Source of the DNA: JAFAGX01 sp035623255
GTDB lineage: Bacteria > Acidobacteriota > Terriglobia > Terriglobales > Acidobacteriaceae
Reading direction: 5' to 3'
Assembly: GCA_035623255.1 (NCBI GenBank)
Contig: DASPTU010000080.1
Span: 1-18,735 of the forward strand
DNA: 18,735 nt
Under the pieces are notes generated by a model. The model worked only from the letters and a program-made list of their open reading frames with translations. It made no database searches and was not told the origin of the DNA. The position numbers and the translations under genes were made by a program. Positions 1 to 4,729 of the stretch are shown one piece after another; position 1 is the stretch's first letter, and the number at the start of each line of letters is the position of its first letter.

Positions 1-2
1 TG

Positions 3-140
3 GAAATCGCGATGCCCAACGGGCAGCCGGCTGAGAAAGCTCTTGCCGTGATTCTGCCAGGAGGGCGGAAGGTGGAAATTGGAGTCGGCTTTGATGCCTC
101 GACGTTGGCGCGGATCGTAGTGGTGCTGGAGCAGATGTAG
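3..140 (+). CDS. tnpA: IS66 accessory protein TnpA, C-terminal fragment (window edge)
   Basis: An open frame from the window edge ends at a TAG at 138-140 and gives 45 residues, including the stretch LPGGRKVEIGVGFDASTLAR and a terminal LEQM. This resembles the C-terminus of the IS66 small accessory protein TnpA (OrfA, IS66 orf1/Tnp_8-like), whose tail typically reads as a glycine-rich turn followed by a helix. The N-terminal part, where a helix-turn-helix is expected, lies outside the window. tnpB starts two bases after the stop, as is normal for translationally coupled IS66 genes. The call rests largely on position before tnpB and on this short resemblance. Confidence 0.7.
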   Translation, partial: EIAMPNGQPAEKALAVILPGGRKVEIGVGFDASTLARIVVVLEQM

Positions 141-142
141 CA

Positions 143-529
143 ATGTTCGGAGTGGGGGCGGCGACACGGATCTATCTGGCAGTGGGAGCCACCGATATGC
201 GCAAGGGCTTCAACGGGCTGTTTGGCCTGGTTCGCGATCGCCTGATGTGCGACCCGATGAGCGGGCACTTGTTCTTGTTCGCCAATGCAGAACGGAACCG
301 ACTCAAGGTGATTTTTTGGGACGGCACTGGACTTTGGGTGTGCGCGAAGCGGGTCGAGGAAGGGCGGCTGAACTGGCCGAAGTCGGGAGATGCGCAAGGC
401 AAGGTGCAGTTGACGCCGGAGGAGTTGGCGATGCTGTTGAGTGGGATTGATCTTGCGCAAACGCAGCGGCGACGGTGGTATCGCAAGCCAGTTGGAGGAG
501 AACCAACAATCACACGAAATAGCGCATGA
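143..529 (+). CDS. tnpB: IS66 accessory protein TnpB (Orf2)
   Basis: This 128-residue protein has the hallmarks of IS66 TnpB: an N-terminal block with ATDMRKGFNGL, then FLFANAERNRLKVIFWDGTG, then a basic region ending in a tryptophan-rich tail. TnpB is required for IS66 transposition, but its biochemical role is not established. A GGAG at 128-131 sits 11 bases before the ATG, and the gene begins two bases after tnpA ends, suggesting coupled translation. Length is close to the usual 110-120 residues. The tail after residue 115 looks divergent from the family, and the tnpC frame is already open beneath it. Confidence 0.9.
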   Translation: MFGVGAATRIYLAVGATDMRKGFNGLFGLVRDRLMCDPMSGHLFLFANAERNRLKVIFWDGTGLWVCAKRVEEGRLNWPKSGDAQGKVQLTPEELAMLLSGIDLAQTQRRRWYRKPVGGEPTITRNSA

Positions 530-539
530 ACACAGGAGA

Positions 540-565
540 AAACGCTTGTGTGTCCACAGGCGTTT
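540..565 (+). promoter_or_regulatory. Hairpin between tnpB and tnpC
   Basis: Arms at 540-550 (AAACGCTTGTG) and 555-565 (CACAGGCGTTT) pair over 11 positions with one G-T wobble around a 4-nt loop. It lies between the tnpB stop and the tnpC start, with no U-run after it, so it is not a standard terminator. A role in limiting or coupling tnpC translation is inferred. Confidence 0.45.
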
Positions 566-584
566 CTGCTATCCAACACTCACC

Positions 585-2165
585 ATGAGTGAGATGGCTC
601 GATCCCGGAACGCGTTCGCTCAGATCTCATCATCATCATCATCATCTTCTTCTTCTCCCGCCGAGCTCACGATCGTGCAAGCCTTGCAGAAGAAACTGGA
701 AGAGACCGAGCAGCGTCTGCAGTATGCGGAGCTGCGGGTCCAACTGCTGGAAGAGAAGCTACGGCAGAAACGGATCGAGAAATACGGTCCGCACAGCGAG
801 AAACTGTCGACGCTGCAGCTGGAGTTGATGGAAGAAGAGCCCGGAGTCAGTGAGGAGGAGGTGAAGGCGGAGAGCCAGCGGGAACGGGTTCGAGTGCCGC
901 GCATGCGTCGCCCGCATCCGGGGCGGCAGACCTTGCCGGAGAACTTGCGGAGAGTCGAGAAGGTGATTGCATGCACGCCGGAGCAGTGCGTGTGTGCCGA
1001 GTGCGGCGGGGAGACGGCAGTGATCGGCTACGAAGAGAGCGAGCAACTGGAGGTGGAGCCGGCGAAGTACTTCGTGTGGAAGATCAAGCGAGAGAAGCGA
1101 GCGTGCAAGAAGTGCGAGGAGCGCGGGGTCCTGGCGGCGCCGTTGCCGCCGCGGATTATCGAGAAGGGTTTGGTGAGCGATGGGGTGGTGGTGGCTACGG
1201 TGGTGAGCAAATATGCGGACCACTGCCCGTTGTATCGGCAGAGTGCGATCCTGACGCGGGATGTGGGCCTGGAGATCAGCCGGGCGACGATGGACGGCTG
1301 GGTGATGCGAGTGGGAGAGTTGCTGACACCCATGGTCGCGGCCATGCGGCGTGAGCTGATCGGTGACGGCTACATTCAAGCGGATGAAACGCCGGTGGGA
1401 GTGCAGATGCATGATCGGCGGGGGAAAAACCACCAGGCCTACTTGTGGCAGTACGGAAGTCCGGGGCGAGGGGTGGTGTTCGACTTCCGCATGAGTCGCG
1501 GCCGGGAAGGGCCGAGGGAATTTCTCAAGCACTTCAAGGGGATCTTGCAAACCGACGGCTATGCCGCCTACCAGGGTCTGGGGGGATCGGACGTGGTGCA
1601 TGCGGCGTGCTGGTCGCACGCCCGGCGCAAACTGGTGGAGTCCGTGCGCCTGAATCCGAAAGACGAAGCCGCCGTGCGATTGCTGACGCTGGTGAACGAG
1701 CTATTTGAGATCGATGCCAAGGCGCGCCAGGAGAACGCGGATCTGGCGGCTCGACATGTCCTACGGCAAGAGCATGCCAAGCCACTGCTGGAACAGATTA
1801 AGGCGCAGCTGGTAGACGGGAAAAGCAAGGCGCTACCGAAAAGTTGCTTCGGAAAGGCATGCCGCTACACGCTGGAATTGTGGGACAAGCTGATGCGCTT
1901 TCTGGAATATCCGGAACTGGAACTGAGTAATAACTTGGCAGAAAACTCGATGCGCGGGGTCGTTCTGGGCCGAAAGAACTGGATCCACCTTGGCGATCAA
2001 CAAGCCGGGCCTAAAATCGCGGCGATCCTCTCGGTGATAGAAAGCTGCCGCCGGCTGAAAATCCCTGCCCGCGAGTATCTGGCCGCAGTACTTCCCGGAC
2101 TCGCCGATGTCTCCATCCAGCGCCTGCCGGAACTCACGCCCGCAGCTTGGGCCCGTCGAAGCTAG
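585..2165 (+). CDS. tnpC: IS66 transposase TnpC (DDE)
   Basis: This 526-residue DDE transposase catalyses IS66 strand transfer. In order, it has a serine tract (residues 15-24), a leucine-rich coiled coil (about 30-60), a zinc-finger-like segment with CxxC at 137-140 and CxxC at 174-177 (zf-IS66 type), and the catalytic domain. The acidic triad is read as D267 (IQADETP), D324 (LQTDGYAAY) and E453 (NNLAENSMR). The usual IS66 C-terminal tail follows. The frame is open from 441 inside tnpB, but sequence before 585 is basic and not transposase-like, so the ATG at 585 was chosen; the ATG at 594 is an alternative. Neither has a clear Shine-Dalgarno sequence. The protein appears full length, so this IS could still be active. 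Confidence 0.93.
   Translation: MSEMARSRNAFAQISSSSSSSSSSPAELTIVQALQKKLEETEQRLQYAELRVQLLEEKLRQKRIEKYGPHSEKLSTLQLELMEEEPGVSEEEVKAESQRERVRVPRMRRPHPGRQTLPENLRRVEKVIACTPEQCVCAECGGETAVIGYEESEQLEVEPAKYFVWKIKREKRACKKCEERGVLAAPLPPRIIEKGLVSDGVVVATVVSKYADHCPLYRQSAILTRDVGLEISRATMDGWVMRVGELLTPMVAAMRRELIGDGYIQADETPVGVQMHDRRGKNHQAYLWQYGSPGRGVVFDFRMSRGREGPREFLKHFKGILQTDGYAAYQGLGGSDVVHAACWSHARRKLVESVRLNPKDEAAVRLLTLVNELFEIDAKARQENADLAARHVLRQEHAKPLLEQIKAQLVDGKSKALPKSCFGKACRYTLELWDKLMRFLEYPELELSNNLAENSMRGVVLGRKNWIHLGDQQAGPKIAAILSVIESCRRLKIPAREYLAAVLPGLADVSIQRLPELTPAAWARRS
627..656 (+). repeat. Trinucleotide tract (6 x TCA, 4 x TCT) encoding ten serines
   Basis: Six TCA codons are followed by four TCT codons inside tnpC, encoding serines 15-24 just before the coiled coil. 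Repeat-number changes would be in-frame, so this would alter linker length rather than switch the gene off. Confidence 0.9.
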
Positions 2166-2167
2166 CA

Positions 2168-2977
2168 TCACCCTTCACTATAGGTCGAGACTCCAATCAA
2201 CCATGGGTTTGCTCTTACGGATACACCCAAGGCGCGCGCGGCAAGGCTAGCCTCCGCCTCCAGCAGCGCTAGCAAGTAGTTCATCATGGCGCAGCCAGGT
2301 GTCACTGCGAGTCGCGGTGAGCCGGTGAGAGGTGAAATCCTGGTCCCAAAGGTTCGCCAATGCTCGGGAACTCTGAGCAAGTCTCTTTTCGGGAACGTGA
2401 GCGGGAGCGCGCGCCACGCGGACCAATATGTCGAGGCTGCTTGCGCCTCAATGAGGCGGATCGTCGAGATGGTGTCAGCACTAGGCAGATCGGAACCAAA
2501 ATGATCGATCCTGTCGGCGGTGGTGGTATCCAGGAGTTTGCGGCGGGCAACGTTTGCTTGACCGGCGATCTTCTGCTGCACCAACTCACGGGCGATGCGC
2601 AAGGCTGCACCCGATGACTGGGCCAGTGCTTGAGCCCGTCTAAGCCGTACGTCCGATGACCGAGCCGGCCCGGTAGTCGCGAGGACCTTGCCGTCGCGTT
2701 CGAGCAATAAAAGGCTCACGCCCTGGTCGCTCAACCAGCGCAAGGCAGCGAGCGAGACATGCCCATCGGCCCCGATCACTACCAACCGGCGAAGCCCATG
2801 TCCGACGCGAGGCAGACGGAAGTGCCTGCGGTCAGCGCCAATGCCGTCGTCCAGAAGCAGGTGGCCCCGATCCACGCGGACTTGAATGCCGTAACCGAAA
2901 AGAGTCACAACACCGTATCGGGGTACCAGTGAATTGTGTGATTGCGGGAGTTGGAGTACGGTTTTGGCAGCTGCCAT
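2168..2977 (-). pseudogene. cas1: Cas1 integrase, 3' end disrupted by IS66
   Basis: Residues 1-253 (2977 down to 2219) read as Cas1: a beta-rich N-terminal domain, then VSLAALRWLSDQGVSLLLLE (about 74-93), the helical segment RLRRAQALAQ, the region with the first catalytic glutamate (LIEAQAASTYW, E177), and the MNYLLALLEAEA helix (232-243). Cas1 is a metal-dependent DNA integrase. The last 16 residues are encoded by the IS66 end, so the segment carrying the catalytic histidine and aspartate is missing here and would lie left of the IS, outside the window. Start: ATG at 2977 with AGGAG at 2989-2993, a rather long 11-nt spacing. The zinc-ribbon gene is 65 bp upstream on the same strand. There is no cas2 or CRISPR array in view, so this is a solo Cas1, possibly of casposase type; without its C-terminus the subtype cannot be told. 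Confidence 0.88.
2219..2226. repeat. Predicted right copy of the IS66 8-bp target duplication (GGATACAC)
   Basis: These are the eight bases next to the inferred IS66 terminus, within cas1. IS66-family insertions characteristically generate 8-bp duplications. The matching copy would be outside the window, so this is a prediction. Confidence 0.4.
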
Positions 2978-3042
2978 TGGAGCTTACTCTCCTTTGGTGG
3001 TCAGGGCTTGACGGCTGCTCGAACAGTCGCCAGGCCCGCTTG

Positions 3043-3597
3043 TTAAAAAAAATTGCCACCCAGGTTAACCGGAAACTTGATCTTCGCTCCGCAGCTTGGG
3101 CAAGCGTGACTCACAGAATGCCCCTTATAGCCGCAAGAACACTCAACGTAGAACTCGTAGCGGAGAATGCGATGGGCTTGCTGGGCATCCTTCTCCTTTG
3201 TTCTCCACTGTGCGCAGATGTCACGAGAACGGCGCGGAGTAACCGCACTGACCCCTGCCAATGAATCAGCCAAGAAGTTGATCCGCGGTTCCCGCCTCTT
3301 CGGGAATCTTGGCTCGCGTATTACCGTGAGCGCCAGTGACGCCAGGCCAGGTACGAAGTTCTGCGCATATGGGTGGGCTCCGTTCTGAAATGCGCTTATC
3401 ACGGCCTCCACGGTTTCGGCTCCTGAGAGAAGCGGCCAAAGCCGATCCCATACCTGACCGAAAATCCACCGGTAATTATCCGCCCGCCCCGCAATTTCTG
3501 AAGGTCGCATACGCGGGCGACGGCCTCTTCCGCGTTTTGCGAGAAATGTGTCAAGTGGTTTCTTGAGCCCGTTTACGAGTCGGTCGCTGCTCGTCAT
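3043..3597 (-). CDS. Conserved hypothetical protein with C-terminal zinc ribbon, next to cas1
   Basis: This 184-residue protein has no assigned function. The N-terminus is basic (KRGRGRRPRMRPSE, about 21-34). A helical middle contains IFGQVWDRLWPLLSG and FLADSLAGVSAVTPRRSRDI (108-127). The C-terminus carries a CxC...CxxC zinc ribbon (C153, C155, C166, C169). I recall conserved hypothetical proteins with the same PRRSRDIC and ECSCGYKG blocks in soil bacteria, but none characterised. It precedes cas1 by 65 bp on the same strand and probably shares its transcript, suggesting a DNA-binding partner of Cas1 (inference). The ATG at 3597 has no clear ribosome-binding site. The in-frame ATG at residue 30 is an alternative, with a purine-rich stretch further upstream. 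The gene appears intact. Confidence 0.75.
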   Translation of the reverse strand: MTSSDRLVNGLKKPLDTFLAKRGRGRRPRMRPSEIAGRADNYRWIFGQVWDRLWPLLSGAETVEAVISAFQNGAHPYAQNFVPGLASLALTVIREPRFPKRREPRINFLADSLAGVSAVTPRRSRDICAQWRTKEKDAQQAHRILRYEFYVECSCGYKGHSVSHACPSCGAKIKFPVNLGGNFF

Positions 3598-3746
3598 TTA
3601 TGCGGTAAAAGTCTTAATTGGACGTACATATTATACGGTAGATTGCCAGCAACTCGCCATAATAGTGCGTAACATCCGTAATATCAATAGCTTGATTCTT
3701 GCACTCAATTTCAGGCCCATCCAAAAACTGCCCGTAGAATACGGGC
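3598..3746. promoter_or_regulatory. Divergent control region between the cas1 and polB arms
   Basis: This 149-bp AT-richer stretch separates two divergent gene sets. On the minus strand a perfect TATAAT lies at 3635-3630, about 30 bp before the 3597 start, and is a plausible -10 box, although no good -35 at 17-bp spacing is visible. No convincing plus-strand promoter was found. Short TACGG/CCGTA words recur (around 3634-3638, 3676-3680, 3733-3744) and may be part of an operator. Confidence 0.4.
3730..3746. promoter_or_regulatory. Perfect 7-3-7 palindrome abutting the start codon at 3747
   Basis: GCCCGTA-GAA-TACGGGC ends exactly one base before the ATG at 3747 and replaces any Shine-Dalgarno sequence there. 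It could be an operator bound by the downstream HTH-like protein, or an mRNA hairpin limiting initiation. The presence of the palindrome is certain; its role is inferred. Confidence 0.5.
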
Positions 3747-4328
3747 ATGAAAAGCCACAATTCCCCAAGCAAGGGGCGCCAAGCACAGGCACGCAAGCGC
3801 GCGCCTGCGCGACGGAAAGCCAACGACCGAATTGTCAAACCACGCTCCCCAAGGTACTCAAGCCTGACACCGCGCGAAAAAGCCACACGCGAACGCGCCC
3901 TCAACCTGCTCTCCGACCTACGACGTGGCGAGGGTTCATACCGGGGACTACTGCGGAAGTATCAACTCGATACGCGCACGGCCCACACGTACTTAGGTCG
4001 GAATCTTCTCGGTGGAGCTGTTGGTAAGCGTGTGCGTGCAACCAAGGCGGACAAGCTCGTGCGTGAACTGATGTTCCCGACGTCTTTCGGCGACCTGCCC
4101 GTCCGTACCCATAGTTCGCGGGACGCCACGAAGCTGTCCGACTTCTACCACGATCGCGACAACCTCCTGCGCGGCAAACTGAGCGCTGATGCCTTCGAGG
4201 CCAAGTGGCGCGGGGTGCGTGTTGCTCGCCAAGAGCTTTTCGCCGATGCGTCCGCCATCCTCGAAATGGCAAACGCTGGCGAACTGAAGCTGGAGAATTT
4301 GTACGCCAGCACCGGCGGAGCTCGATGA
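3747..4328 (+). CDS. Putative HTH DNA-binding protein, first gene of the polB arm
   Basis: This 193-residue protein begins with a very basic tail (residues 1-35, rich in K and R). Next comes SLTPREKATRERALNLLSDL (39-58), then a helix-turn-helix-like segment, SYRGLLRKYQLDTRTAHTYL (64-83). The C-terminus ends GELKLENLYA (178-187). From memory this matches a widespread uncharacterised family with a similar HTH core and a GEL-x-FE-x-LYA end; the function is unknown. Only this ATG is available in the N-terminal part of the frame, and it has no ribosome-binding site because a palindrome occupies the position. The stop overlaps the next start by 4 bp (ATGA), so it heads a coupled operon with the HNH-like and PolB genes. 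A regulator or replication-initiation role is inferred. Confidence 0.7.
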   Translation: MKSHNSPSKGRQAQARKRAPARRKANDRIVKPRSPRYSSLTPREKATRERALNLLSDLRRGEGSYRGLLRKYQLDTRTAHTYLGRNLLGGAVGKRVRATKADKLVRELMFPTSFGDLPVRTHSSRDATKLSDFYHDRDNLLRGKLSADAFEAKWRGVRVARQELFADASAILEMANAGELKLENLYASTGGAR

Positions 4329-4729
4329 TCGGGCGAACGGCCAAGACTGTTCTTCGCCACTCCCGACATCAGGTCCGTCCGCCAAGGAAGGTCTGTCCCT
4401 TCTGCTTTGAAGCCGATCATATCGGTGGGCACAACCATATTCCTCACCTGACAGTAGGCGAATGCCAGCTGCATCACGCTTGGCTCACGGAAGAGCGTTT
4501 GGCCGCTGGCGCGGAAATGGAGAAACAATCCCATCTGATCAAATCCGTGGAGATGGCCCTCCGTTCGCTCGCGGTTACCGGGCACACCATCGCATGGGCT
4601 GTGGACAAGCTTTCTGAGGGATTGGAATTCTGCGCGGAGAAGCTAAGGGCTTATTGTGAGACCTCACGGTCAGTTCGCGTTAGATCGCCACGGAAAAGAG
4701 CACGTAATCCACGTGGCCGACAAGCTTGA
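4325..4729 (+). CDS. HNH-like zinc-binding protein
   Basis: This 134-residue protein has a compact metal-binding motif at residues 24-51, CPFCFEADHIGGHNH followed by C47-x2-H50-H51, resembling small HNH nuclease or zinc-finger domains in which a CxxC, a DH, an NH and a second CxxC(H) pair occur in this order. The second pair is CxxH here rather than CxxC. Residues 70-110 are predicted helical, and the last 20 residues are very basic (RVRSPRKRARNPRGR), suiting nucleic-acid binding. The frame is open further upstream, but the ATG at 4325 was chosen because it overlaps the preceding stop (ATGA) and has GGAG at 4317-4320. The 3' end overlaps polB by 74 bp. Nuclease activity is plausible but unproven; it may be a structural zinc protein. 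Confidence 0.7.
   Translation: MIGRTAKTVLRHSRHQVRPPRKVCPFCFEADHIGGHNHIPHLTVGECQLHHAWLTEERLAAGAEMEKQSHLIKSVEMALRSLAVTGHTIAWAVDKLSEGLEFCAEKLRAYCETSRSVRVRSPRKRARNPRGRQA

Larger units (their letters stand above)
1..2218 (+). mobile_element. IS66-family insertion sequence, left part outside window
   Basis: The element carries the three-gene IS66 arrangement (tnpA tail, tnpB, tnpC) in order. The right terminus is placed at 2218 because the plus strand there ends CTCTTAC, so the element read inward begins GTAA, the usual IS66-family terminus. The neighbouring cas1 reading frame also loses Cas1-like sequence exactly at that point. IS66 elements normally duplicate 8 bp of target. The right copy would be GGATACAC at 2219-2226; the left copy lies outside the window, so the duplication cannot be verified. 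All visible transposition genes look intact. Confidence 0.85.

Noticed and set aside
441..584. Longer N-terminus of IS66 TnpC starting at 441 within tnpB
   Set aside because: The added 48 residues are basic and unlike transposase sequence, the region holds a hairpin, and the ATG at 585 begins family-like sequence.
2978..3746. CRISPR array expected near cas1
   Set aside because: No regularly spaced direct repeats occur anywhere near cas1 or in any other intergenic region of the window.
3735..3747. Leaderless transcript from a TAGAAT -10 box placed exactly for a start at 3747
   Set aside because: Spacing to the ATG fits, but no acceptable -35 lies 16-18 bp upstream and the hexamer is part of the palindrome.
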